Assembly (NCBI GenBank): GCA_902492855.1
Contig: CABUMU010000085.1
Span: forward strand, 1-8,707
Source of the DNA: an uncultured Collinsella sp.
GTDB taxonomy: Bacteria; Actinomycetota; Coriobacteriia; Coriobacteriales; Coriobacteriaceae
Reading direction: 5' to 3'
DNA: 8,707 nt
Of this stretch, positions 1-5,952 are shown in pieces. Each line of letters begins with the position of its first letter. Position 1 is the stretch's first letter. The notes under the pieces are model-generated. The model made no database searches, had not been told where the DNA came from, and saw only the letters and a list, made by a program, of their open reading frames with translations. The translations under genes and the position numbers were made by a program.

Positions 1-24
1 TAGTGCCTGACCTTTTTTGTTTTT
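1..24 (+). terminator. Truncated 3' half of a probable intrinsic terminator
   Basis: The window opens with TAGTGCCTGACC followed directly by six T, a G and five T. A GC-containing arm running into a long T tract is what the right half of a rho-independent terminator looks like. The left arm would lie outside the window, so the stem cannot be verified. If right, a plus-strand gene ends just upstream and the next gene is a separate unit. Inference from the T tract only. Confidence 0.4.
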
Positions 25-88
25 AATCACCATGATTATTTTGCTTAAAGCAACAACATTCCCGCTCGATGTAATCACAGAATCAAAA

Positions 89-137
89 CGTGTACATCAG
101 CCACCAAAATCGACATGTTTGGAGGCTGATGTGCACG
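89..137. repeat. Strong hairpin upstream of the phosphatidyltransferase gene
   Basis: The arms CGTGTACATCAGCC (89-102) and GGCTGATGTGCACG (124-137) pair over 14 positions with one G-T wobble on the plus strand. After one A-A mismatch the stem continues with CCAAA (104-108) against TTTGG (118-122), closing a 9-nt loop. No T tract follows on the plus strand. On the minus strand TTTTGATT follows, so it could be a weak minus-strand terminator, but no minus-strand gene is seen ending here. It may instead be a regulatory or repeat element. Function unknown. Confidence 0.6.
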
Positions 138-199
138 AATGCGAAATCCCCCGCCGCCTAAAAGCACCTTCCACATGTCTGGACTCTCTATGGCTGCGC

Positions 200-228
200 T
201 GGATAGACATCGCCGGAACGGGTATAGT
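200..228 (+). promoter_or_regulatory. Candidate sigma70-type promoter for the first operon
   Basis: TGGATA (200-205, four of six matches to the -35 consensus) and TATAGT (223-228, five of six to the -10) are separated by 17 bp. The predicted start near 235 would leave about 30 nt of leader before the GTG at 265. The match is moderate and no other evidence supports it. Confidence 0.35.
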
Positions 229-264
229 ATCGAAAGTTTTGTCGTTAACCAGCGGGGGAGTCCT

Positions 265-969
265 GTGGGCATCAAAAAGAAGATCAAAAAGGAGCTTATC
301 GGCACTTCCGATTACCCGTCGAATAAGATCTTTACGATCTCCAATTTCATCACCTTTACGCGCCTGATCCTCACCCTGGTATTTCTGTACCTGTTTGTGA
401 CGGATAACAACCGCGTCATCGCCATCGTTATCTACGCCGTTGCCGCCTCCACCGACTGGATGGACGGTCAGATCGCCCGCATGACTAAGACGGTCTCGTG
501 GCTCGGCAAGGTCATGGATCCCATTTGTGACCGTGCGCTGCTGTTCACCGGCGTGCTGGGACTGGTGGTTCGCGGAGAGCTGCCCATCTGGGTCTGCGTG
601 CTCATTATTGGCCGCGACATCTATCTGGGCATCGGCACGCTTATCGTGCGCCATTATCACCGTCGCCCCATCGATTTCGTCTTCCCCGGAAAGATTGCCA
701 CAGCGCTGCTCATGACCGGCTTCTCGCTCATGCTACTCGGGTTCCCCGTTATTGACGGCCTGCATCTTTTGCCTTCAGCCCTTACGGCCTTCCCAGGCCT
801 CAACGGAAGCTCGGTGCCCCTCGGCATCTTCTTTGTGTACGGCGGCGTGATCTTCTCCATGCTCACGGCTGTCATCTACTCCATTAAGGGCGGAGCGGCC
901 ATTAAACAGGCTCTCATGCATCCCGAAGACGAGGACATCGACTTTCTGAACCCTGAAATCGAAGACTGA
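265..969 (+). CDS. CDP-alcohol phosphatidyltransferase, PgsA-like
   Basis: A 234-residue membrane enzyme that transfers a phosphatidyl group from CDP-diacylglycerol to an alcohol, most likely glycerol-3-phosphate, on the way to phosphatidylglycerol. The complete family signature is visible: D64, D67, G68, A71, R72, G81, D85 and D89 in the spacing D-x2-DG-x2-AR-x8-G-x3-D-x3-D. These aspartates bind the metal and the CDP moiety. The segment around residues 24-34 (TISNFITFTRL) resembles the conserved N-terminus of PgsA. Several hydrophobic segments follow (about 34-45, 51-61, 95-125, 150-170 and 185-210), and the tail is acidic. I chose GTG 265 because GGGGGAG lies 4 nt upstream and family similarity begins there; the open frame extends back to 139 without plausible protein sequence. 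It leads a same-strand run that ends at 4146. Mycobacteria also have a pgsA-type gene (pgsA2) near garA. The alcohol substrate cannot be fixed from sequence, so no symbol is given. Confidence 0.88.
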   Translation: MGIKKKIKKELIGTSDYPSNKIFTISNFITFTRLILTLVFLYLFVTDNNRVIAIVIYAVAASTDWMDGQIARMTKTVSWLGKVMDPICDRALLFTGVLGLVVRGELPIWVCVLIIGRDIYLGIGTLIVRHYHRRPIDFVFPGKIATALLMTGFSLMLLGFPVIDGLHLLPSALTAFPGLNGSSVPLGIFFVYGGVIFSMLTAVIYSIKGGAAIKQALMHPEDEDIDFLNPEIED

Positions 970-979
970 TTCGTTGGGG

Positions 980-985
980 TATGAT
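980..985 (+). promoter_or_regulatory. Possible internal -10 element before the FHA gene
   Basis: TATGAT (five of six to consensus) lies in the 66-bp gap between the phosphatidyltransferase stop and the FHA start, with no convincing -35 17 bp upstream. The gap also holds a small GCGG/CCGC hairpin (1005-1017). It may give extra expression of the FHA-MerR pair. Weak. Confidence 0.2.
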
Positions 986-1035
986 TACGTACGGTTCATT
1001 ATTTGCGGCACGTCCGCGATAAGTTAGGGGTTGTC

Positions 1036-1470
1036 ATGGACAACATGGTTAACAATATGCCTCAGAATGATAAGACTGCTGACGCTACCTGCGTATTCCG
1101 CGTGCCTTCAAGCGACGTCACCGTTCCCGACCTCATGGCCAACGTGCGCATCACCGCCCCCGTTCTGTCCATCGTCAAGGGTCCGCAGACTGGTGCCGCT
1201 TTTGAGCTCGAGGACGACGTGACCACCATCGGCCGCGATCCTGCAAACGGCATCTTCCTCAATGACATGACCGTTTCGCGCAGCCACGCGCGCATTATTC
1301 GCGAGGGCCTCGGCGCTCGCATCGAGGACTTGGGCTCGCTCAATGGCACCTGGGTCGACGGTGCCATCGTCAATGCAGCCCCGCTGCACGACGGTTCTTC
1401 CGTCCAGATCGGTACGTTTACGCTCATCTACCACGAGAGCACGCCGGAGCGCATCGAAACCGGTGAGTAG
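1036..1470 (+). CDS. FHA-domain protein of the GarA/OdhI type
   Basis: A small cytosolic 144-residue protein with one forkhead-associated (phosphothreonine-binding) domain at about residues 43-135. The hallmark residues are all present: G66-R67, S81-R82-x-H84, and the DLGSLNGT stretch at 98-105 with N103. The N-terminal tail holds D16-A17-T18-C19-V20-F21-R22, which lines up with the ETTSVFR motif of mycobacterial GarA and corynebacterial OdhI. T18 takes the place of the second phosphorylatable threonine; the first is alanine. In those proteins Ser/Thr kinases phosphorylate the tail, the FHA domain binds it, and inhibition of 2-oxoglutarate dehydrogenase and glutamate metabolism is switched off. 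The start is ATG 1036, with AGGGG 5 nt upstream; a TTG at 1003 lacks this. The next gene begins 3 bp after the stop, as in the garA/odhI to MerR gene order. Assignment to the GarA/OdhI family is strong from sequence and context; the targets are unknown here. Confidence 0.9.
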   Translation: MDNMVNNMPQNDKTADATCVFRVPSSDVTVPDLMANVRITAPVLSIVKGPQTGAAFELEDDVTTIGRDPANGIFLNDMTVSRSHARIIREGLGARIEDLGSLNGTWVDGAIVNAAPLHDGSSVQIGTFTLIYHESTPERIETGE

Positions 1471-1473
1471 GGC

Positions 1474-2352
1474 ATGGCCGAACGCAACTATCTGAGTATC
1501 GGCCAAGTCGTCAACCTACTTCGAGGCGCATACCCCGATCTTTCGAACTCAAAAATTAGATTTCTAGAGGATGAGGGGCTCATTACCCCTCATCGTACGC
1601 CTAAGGGATACCGTCAGTACTCCAAAGAGGACGTTGATCGCCTGGAGGTCATCCTGCACTTGCAGAAGACCCGCTACATGCCGCTCAACGTGATTAAGCA
1701 GCGCTTGGAAAACGCCACGGACCTGTCAACGCTCGCCTACGAGGTGGGCTTGCTGTCCGATGTTCCGCTCAAGACGGAGCCCAAGGAGACTAAGCAAAAG
1801 CTGCATCCCATCGAGACCATTCCCGATATGCTGGGCGTCGAGATTTCGTTTATCCGCTCGCTCGCCGAAAACGACCTCATTCGCATCATCAAAAGCCCGC
1901 AGAACCGCGAGCTCGTCGATGGTCGCGATTTTCCGATCATCCGTTACTGCTCCGAGCTGTCGCGCTTCCATATCGAGCCACGCAACCTGCGTCAGTACGT
2001 GTCTTCCGCTAACCGCGAGTCCTCGATGTTTGAGCAGGTGCTCGTGAGCATGCTCGGAATGGATACCTCCGATGACGAGCGCGACGCCAAGCTCGAGCGT
2101 GCGTTTAAGAAGCTTCACGACCTGACGGAGGGCGTGCACACTGCGCTGCTCAAGAACCGCGTTTTTGAGTCGCTCAACGCCGTGGTCGAGGACGCCGACA
2201 TCGATGCACTCGATGAGGAAATCACGCGTTCCGAGTCCACCAAGGCCAAAAACGAAGAGCCAGCCGCGCCGGTTTCGCACGAGGATTCTCTCGTAAAGCC
2301 GCTCAAAGTCGTCGCCCCTTCGCAATCCGGCGCCGCCACCGCGGGCAAATAA
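1474..2352 (+). CDS. MerR-family transcriptional regulator, FtsR (Rv1828)-like
   Basis: A 292-residue DNA-binding regulator. Residues about 6-80 form a MerR winged helix: SIGQVVNLL, then SNSKIRFLEDEGLITP, then KGYRQYSKEDVDRLEVIL. Residues about 112-150 (HPIETIPDMLGVEISFIRSL) look like a second degenerate HTH, as in Mycobacterium Rv1828 and Corynebacterium FtsR, a MerR-type regulator of ftsZ. No cysteine pair typical of metal-sensing MerR proteins is seen. Residues after about 235 are an acidic and Ala/Pro-rich tail with low structural content, longer than in Rv1828. The ribosome site GGTGAG (1462-1467) lies inside the end of the FHA gene, and only 3 bp separate stop from start, so the two are probably translationally coupled. 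The family assignment rests on both sequence and the conserved FHA-MerR order. Control of cell division genes here is inference. Confidence 0.87.
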   Translation: MAERNYLSIGQVVNLLRGAYPDLSNSKIRFLEDEGLITPHRTPKGYRQYSKEDVDRLEVILHLQKTRYMPLNVIKQRLENATDLSTLAYEVGLLSDVPLKTEPKETKQKLHPIETIPDMLGVEISFIRSLAENDLIRIIKSPQNRELVDGRDFPIIRYCSELSRFHIEPRNLRQYVSSANRESSMFEQVLVSMLGMDTSDDERDAKLERAFKKLHDLTEGVHTALLKNRVFESLNAVVEDADIDALDEEITRSESTKAKNEEPAAPVSHEDSLVKPLKVVAPSQSGAATAGK

Positions 2353-2392
2353 ACGCTGCTGAAATTTCGGCAACCCATTGAAAGGTCATGCA

Positions 2393-2923
2393 ATGTACGA
2401 CTTCGAATCTCAAATCGTCGACATCCCCGACTATCCCGAGCCCGGAGTCATCTTTAAAGACATCACGCCGCTCTTTGGCAATCCCGAGGCGCTCAAAGCC
2501 ATGACCGATGCCCTCGCCGAGCACTTTGCCGGCATGGGAATCACCAAGGTCGTGGGTCCCGAGGCTCGCGGCTTTATGGTTGGCGTACCGGTGGCTGTAG
2601 CCCTTGGCGCCGGCTTTGTTCCCGCACGTAAACCTGGCAAGCTACCGCGCGAGACCGTAAGTCAGAGCTACGAGCTCGAGTACGGCACCGATTCAATTGA
2701 AATCCATGCCGACGCTATCAGCTCTAAAGATACCGTGTTGATTCTGGACGACTTGGTCGCGACGGGCGGAACCGTCGAGGCAACAGGTAAACTGGTGCGA
2801 GATATGGGCGCAAAGCTTGTCGGTTACGGTTGTATCCTTGAGCTTGCGCTTCTCAACCCGCGCGAGAAGCTCACACCGTCTAATGACGATGTGGAGCTCT
2901 TTAGCCTGGTGACGGTGGACTAG
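2393..2923 (+). CDS. apt: Adenine phosphoribosyltransferase
   Basis: A cytosolic purine salvage enzyme (176 residues, usual length) that converts adenine and PRPP to AMP and pyrophosphate. The N-terminus IVDIPDYPEPGVIFKDITPL (8-27) is diagnostic for Apt. Further landmarks are E57-A-R-G-F61, RKPGKLPRET (79-88), SYELEYGTD (92-100) and the PRPP-binding motif VLILDDLVATGGT (115-127) with the acidic pair D119-D120. ATG 2393 is chosen because GAAAGG sits 7 nt upstream. An ATG at 2388 is out of frame, and a TTG at 2378 would add five residues without a better site. It lies 40 bp after the MerR gene and 32 bp before the hydrolase gene, so it probably shares their transcript. It is not beside relA, where apt often lies in other bacteria. 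Confidence 0.97.
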   Translation: MYDFESQIVDIPDYPEPGVIFKDITPLFGNPEALKAMTDALAEHFAGMGITKVVGPEARGFMVGVPVAVALGAGFVPARKPGKLPRETVSQSYELEYGTDSIEIHADAISSKDTVLILDDLVATGGTVEATGKLVRDMGAKLVGYGCILELALLNPREKLTPSNDDVELFSLVTVD

Positions 2924-2955
2924 CCGTTACCCTTAGTTACTGGAAAGGAAGCTAC

Positions 2956-4083
2956 ATGCGCACAGCAAACACGCACAAAAACATGGCACGCTGCGCTGCT
3001 ACGGCAACCCTCGCTTGTGTTTTGGGCTTGGGCCTCGCGGCTCCTGCCTACGCCGATACCGCATCCGACCTTGCCTGCGCTCGTACGAAGCTCGAGCAGA
3101 TCGGTACCCAAACTCAGCAGATTTACGATGAGCTCGCCACGCAGACACAGGCGCTCGATCAGACTGCCGGCGAGATCACGCAAAAGCAGCAGGAGATCGC
3201 CGATGGTCAGGCTAAGCTCTCGACCTATGTCGCCGGCGAGTATAAGACCGGCGGCCTGAGCTTGCTTCAGGTTCTGACGGGTGTCGATGACCTGAGCGAT
3301 ATGCTCAACCGTCTGTTCTACTACGGCAAAGTTTCCGATAAGCAAGCTCAGACCATTCAAGAGGTCAAGGAGCTTAAGCAGCAGCTCACCAATAAGCAGT
3401 CCGAGCAGGAAAAGAACGTCGCCGCCACGCAAAAGAAGGTCGACGAGCTTAACGCCCAGCAGGCTGAAGCCCAGAACGTCGTAAACTCCCTAGATTCGCA
3501 GCTGCAGGCCGAGCTTGCCTCCGAGGCCGAGGCCAACGCCGCGCTGCAGGCCGGCATCAACGCCAGCACCGCCGAGAAGGCCACGGTGAGCAACGAGACT
3601 GCCGGTACGACCGAGAACACCAACAACGGTGGCCAGACCAGCAATAACAACAACCAGGGCGGCAACACTCCGGCTCCTACGCCGGCACCTGCTCCGACGC
3701 CGCAGCCCTCCACGCCTGCTCCGGCTCCGACGCCTTCTGCTCCGAGCCAGTCCGTCGATGGCGGTTCTATTGTCTCGCGTGCATACAGCAAGCTTGGTTG
3801 CGCCTATTCCTGGGGCGGAATTGGCCCGAACAGCTTCGACTGCTCTGGTTTTGTAAGCTATTGCCTTACTGGTCGCTATTGCCGCCTGGGCACCACGGGC
3901 ACCTTTATGGGCTGGACGCGTGTGTCCGATCCGCAGCCCGGTGACGTTGTAGTCAACTCGTACCACACCGGCATTTACATCGGTGGTGGTCAGATGATTC
4001 ATGCGTCCGACTACAACACGGGTGTTATCATCAGCTCCGTTGCCGCCGGCATGAACAACAACTACATTTTCGTGCGCTACTAA
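2956..4083 (+). CDS. Secreted coiled-coil NlpC/P60 peptidoglycan hydrolase
   Basis: A 375-residue exported cell-wall enzyme that should cut peptide stems of peptidoglycan, as NlpC/P60 endopeptidases do. Residues 1-33 form a signal peptide with a hydrophobic core (14-29) and an A-x-A site (A31-Y-A33) before D34. Residues about 36-200 are Gln/Glu/Lys/Ala-rich with heptad character and predict a long coiled coil, as in CwlO, PcsB and RipA. Residues about 214-266 are a flexible linker, first Asn/Gly/Gln-rich and then repeated Pro-Ala-Pro-Thr. The catalytic domain (269-375) has C296 in the DCSGFV motif, H337 in YHTGIYIGGG and H349 in MIHAS, a complete triad, plus the QPGDVVV motif. AAGGA lies 6 nt before ATG 2956. 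It is the last gene before the terminator at 4107. In relatives the coiled coil controls activity, often through FtsEX; that is not shown here. The cleaved bond is not determinable. Confidence 0.93.
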   Translation: MRTANTHKNMARCAATATLACVLGLGLAAPAYADTASDLACARTKLEQIGTQTQQIYDELATQTQALDQTAGEITQKQQEIADGQAKLSTYVAGEYKTGGLSLLQVLTGVDDLSDMLNRLFYYGKVSDKQAQTIQEVKELKQQLTNKQSEQEKNVAATQKKVDELNAQQAEAQNVVNSLDSQLQAELASEAEANAALQAGINASTAEKATVSNETAGTTENTNNGGQTSNNNNQGGNTPAPTPAPAPTPQPSTPAPAPTPSAPSQSVDGGSIVSRAYSKLGCAYSWGGIGPNSFDCSGFVSYCLTGRYCRLGTTGTFMGWTRVSDPQPGDVVVNSYHTGIYIGGGQMIHASDYNTGVIISSVAAGMNNNYIFVRY

Positions 4084-4106
4084 GTATTCAGATAAAGCAA
4101 ACGGAT

Positions 4107-4146
4107 ATGGACCTCGTGGCTTTGAGTCATGGGGTCCATTCTTTTG
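4107..4146 (+). terminator. Intrinsic terminator of the first operon
   Basis: The arms ATGGACCTCGTG (4107-4118) and CATGGGGTCCAT (4128-4139) pair over 12 positions, with two G-T wobbles, around a 9-nt loop. TTCTTTT follows at once. It lies 23 bp after the hydrolase stop codon, the expected place for the end of the run that starts at 265. Confidence 0.85.
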
Positions 4147-4158
4147 CCTTTCGTGCAG

Positions 4159-4190
4159 TCCGCTATCTAGTTTTGAATACTAGATAGCGG
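4159..4190. promoter_or_regulatory. Perfect 12-bp dyad operator upstream of degV
   Basis: CCGCTATCTAGT (4160-4171) and ACTAGATAGCGG (4179-4190) are exact inverted copies around the 7-nt spacer TTTGAAT. There is no T tract, so it is not a terminator. It ends where the -35 of the degV promoter should be. A near match lies in front of the DUF1836 gene at 5835-5863, including the spacer (TTTGCAT there). It is probably a protein binding site, and the DUF1836 regulator is the first candidate. Confidence 0.65.
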
Positions 4191-4218
4191 CCCAATCGGT
4201 CTGCAAGATGGCTATAAT
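4190..4218 (+). promoter_or_regulatory. Promoter of the degV gene
   Basis: A perfect TATAAT lies at 4213-4218, about 30 bp before the start codon. The -35 region (about 4190-4195) has no good match to TTGACA and abuts the dyad operator. A poor -35 beside an operator fits a promoter that depends on an activator or is blocked by a repressor; which one cannot be told. Confidence 0.55.
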
Positions 4219-4247
4219 TGAATGGGAACGATTAGAAAGGACCCTCT

Positions 4248-5114
4248 ATGAGCTGGGCACTTATCTCCGATTCAAGCTGCAACCTTCGCGATTGGCAACC
4301 GACCGCGCCCCATACCATCTTTGCATTTGCGCCCCTCAAAATTCGAGTGGGGGAGCGTGAATTCGTCGATGACCTTTCGCTCGATGTTCATGAGCTCAAC
4401 TGCGCTGTTCAGGCGGAGACGAACGCTTCTTCGAGCGCTTGTCCCAGCGTAGGGGAGTGGGCCAAGCTCTTCAAATTGGCAGACAAGACCATCTGCATGC
4501 CGATCTCTGAGGGCGTGTCGGGCAGCTACAACGCGGCAGCCACGGCTCGCGATATGGTTCTTGCCGAGGAGCCCGACCGACAGATTCATCTAGTCAATTC
4601 ACGCGCAGCTGGCGGCAAAATGGACCTCATTTTCTTGCTGTTCGACCGCTATCTTGCAAGCAATCCGGATGTCTCATTCGAGGAAGCTTGCGCATACTTC
4701 GATAGCCTTGAGCAGAACAGCAAAATCCTCTTCAGCTTGTGCAATTACGAAAACCTCGCCAAAGCCGGACGTATCCCTAAGGCAGCCGGCGTTATTGCCA
4801 ACAAGCTCAATATCCGCATTTTGGGCACGGCGAGCGAGGCCGGTAAAATCGAACTCGTCGGGCACACGCGTGGCGAAAAGAAGATGCTCAACAAGATCAT
4901 CGATACCATGGAAGCCGAGGGTTTTGCCGGCGGCGAGGTCGTCATCGATCACGTTGAGAACGAAGCTGGAGCCCAGGCGCTTACTGACCGCATAGTCGAG
5001 CATTGGCCCGGCTCCAAAACCATCATCATGCCCTGTAACGGGCTAGATTCATACTATGCCGAAATGCATGGGCTCATTATCGGCTACGGCATGGGCGTGG
5101 CTTCGGGCAAATAA
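4248..5114 (+). CDS. DegV-family fatty-acid-binding protein (FakB-like)
   Basis: A cytosolic 288-residue protein of usual DegV length. DegV/FakB proteins hold a fatty acid and present it to the kinase FakA, giving acyl-phosphate for phospholipid synthesis. Visible family features are SDSS at 7-10 near the N-terminus, ACPSVGEW (64-71, replacing the usual T-S-Q-P-S segment), SEGVSGSYNAA (87-97), LVNSRAAGG (115-123) and NYENLAKAGRIPKA (166-179). The C-terminus has CNGLDSYYAEMHGLIIGY (263-280), typical of the DegV subgroup with a 'CSFYAE'-like end. AAAGGA lies 6 nt before ATG 4248. It is a single-gene unit with its own promoter and dyad, and a terminator after it. No FakA-like kinase is in the window, and the lipid bound is unknown. 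The replaced T-S-Q-P segment may alter ligand contacts. Confidence 0.87.
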   Translation: MSWALISDSSCNLRDWQPTAPHTIFAFAPLKIRVGEREFVDDLSLDVHELNCAVQAETNASSSACPSVGEWAKLFKLADKTICMPISEGVSGSYNAAATARDMVLAEEPDRQIHLVNSRAAGGKMDLIFLLFDRYLASNPDVSFEEACAYFDSLEQNSKILFSLCNYENLAKAGRIPKAAGVIANKLNIRILGTASEAGKIELVGHTRGEKKMLNKIIDTMEAEGFAGGEVVIDHVENEAGAQALTDRIVEHWPGSKTIIMPCNGLDSYYAEMHGLIIGYGMGVASGK

Positions 5115-5127
5115 AGTCCAATCAAGC

Positions 5128-5180
5128 AAAAATACGGGCGGTACAAAGCGACAGATGGCTCTTTGTACCGCCCGTTTTAT
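5128..5180. terminator. Bidirectional terminator between degV and the DUF1836 gene
   Basis: A perfect 15-bp inverted repeat, ACGGGCGGTACAAAG (5134-5148) and CTTTGTACCGCCCGT (5161-5175), with a 12-nt loop. An A-rich run flanks it on the left (AAAAAT) and TTTTAT on the right, so it should work in both directions. It lies 19 bp after the degV stop and 12 bp after the DUF1836 stop on the other strand. Confidence 0.88.
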
Positions 5181-5187
5181 ACGTCGG

Positions 5188-5799
5188 CTAGCTATTAAAC
5201 CCGTTGAACTTGAGATAGCTCATCAAGTAAGCCTTCGAAACGAAGGACGATACCGCGCTACGCACAAGCAGCGACTCACGCGTTACCTGATGCGCCGTAT
5301 CGGGCACGGGAGTCTGCTCGACGGAAAACGCCGCACGAATCGATGCCTCGAGCTGATCGACTACATAATCAAAGGCCGTCGGGGCATCGTAGCTCAAACG
5401 CTGAATGTTAAAGAGTGCCTGCACAGCAGCAATAGGTAGCACCTGCTTAAAGATGCAGATAGCGATCAGGCGGGCAATCTGCTCGCGGCCATATTGCTTT
5501 TTGACCGGAGCAGGCACTAGGCCGACCTTTACGTAGTTATTGATCATCGATGGCGTAATGATAGGCTGCTCAACGCAAATGAACAGCGGCTCCATCCACA
5601 GCGCAACATACTCAATAACCTGGTCGCGGTAGAGCGTCACATTGGGCAACTGGTCATAGCGCGGCAGACTCAACGTATTGAGTTTGCACACGATATCGGA
5701 CTGAATAAATGCATCGGGCAGCACAGTGGGCTGAATATCCTCAGGCTTAATGCTGACCGACGAATCAGACATCGGAATAACGTGTTTAACGTGGTTCAT
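5188..5799 (-). CDS. DUF1836-domain protein, probable DNA-binding regulator
   Basis: A 203-residue protein whose middle matches the DUF1836 family: LPRYDQLPNVTLYRDQVIEYV, then IITPSMINNYVKVGLVPAPVK followed by a Tyr-Gly-Arg stretch and IARLIAICIFKQVLPI. The TPSMINNYVKxGL segment (about residues 82-94) resembles the helix-turn-helix of MerR proteins, and the family is generally taken to be DNA-binding, though little is proven. The start is ATG at 5799, with GGAGGA 5 nt upstream. The open frame runs 33 codons further back, but that stretch crosses the promoter and the upstream terminator. It converges on degV. Its own upstream region carries a dyad like the one before degV, so it probably binds both sites and controls itself. 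The C-terminal third (after about residue 130) is not recognised. The effector is unknown. Confidence 0.82.
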   Translation of the reverse strand: MNHVKHVIPMSDSSVSIKPEDIQPTVLPDAFIQSDIVCKLNTLSLPRYDQLPNVTLYRDQVIEYVALWMEPLFICVEQPIITPSMINNYVKVGLVPAPVKKQYGREQIARLIAICIFKQVLPIAAVQALFNIQRLSYDAPTAFDYVVDQLEASIRAAFSVEQTPVPDTAHQVTRESLLVRSAVSSFVSKAYLMSYLKFNGFNS

Positions 5800-5823
5800 A
5801 AAGGTCCTCCGTTCATTTTCTAT

Positions 5824-5852
5824 ATTGTATTCTAGGTTATCTAGTTTTGCAT
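5824..5852 (-). promoter_or_regulatory. Probable promoter of the DUF1836 gene
   Basis: On the minus strand TACAAT (5829 down to 5824, five of six to the -10 consensus) lies about 25 bp before the start codon. The -35 position 17 bp upstream reads ATGCAA, a poor match, and falls inside the dyad at 5835-5863. As at degV, a weak -35 overlapping an operator suggests regulator control. Confidence 0.45.
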
Positions 5853-5863
5853 ACCATATAGCC
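5835..5863. promoter_or_regulatory. Second copy of the degV-type dyad operator
   Basis: On the plus strand GGTTATCTAGT, the spacer TTTGCAT and ACCATATAGCC form an imperfect dyad. Compared with the site at 4160-4190, the 24-nt core (5838-5861) differs at only three positions. The spacer length (7) and sequence are also kept. Each half-site has the pattern GG[CT]TAT[AC]T[AG]GT. It overlaps the -35 of the DUF1836 gene. Shared use by one protein is inference, but the resemblance is directly visible. Confidence 0.6.
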
Positions 5864-5865
5864 TG

Positions 5866-5907
5866 CAAGAAAAATGGCGGGACAGTGCACTGATGCATCG
5901 TCCCGCC
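5866..5907 (-). terminator. Intrinsic terminator of trxB
   Basis: On the minus strand GGCGGGAC (5907-5900) pairs with GTCCCGCC (5883-5876). A mismatch and a wobble follow, then TGCA pairs with TGCA around a 4-nt loop. ATTTTTCTT comes next. It lies about 45 bp after the trxB stop and before the DUF1836 promoter, so the two minus-strand genes are separate units. Confidence 0.75.
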
Positions 5908-5952
5908 CTTTAGTTAATAGATAACAACCTTACATAAGATATATTATCGTAC

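Noticed and set aside
139..264. Upstream extension of the phosphatidyltransferase to ATG 139
   Set aside because: It adds 42 residues unlike the family, crosses the candidate promoter, and the GTG at 265 has a purine-rich ribosome site.
17..367. Plus-strand open frame of 116 codons at the window start
   Set aside because: It overlaps the hairpin, the promoter and the first 100 bp of the phosphatidyltransferase gene, has no ribosome site, and its peptide has no recognisable family character.
1108..1506. Long antisense open frame over the FHA gene
   Set aside because: It is a shadow of GC-rich coding sequence; the plus-strand frame has a complete FHA domain.
265..4083. A new defence or biosynthetic system
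   Set aside because: All five genes are recognisable housekeeping or envelope families, and no nuclease, toxin or synthase partner is present.
5800..5898. Extended N-terminus of the DUF1836 protein
   Set aside because: It would run through the trxB terminator, the dyad and the -10 element. ATG 5799 has GGAGGA at good spacing.
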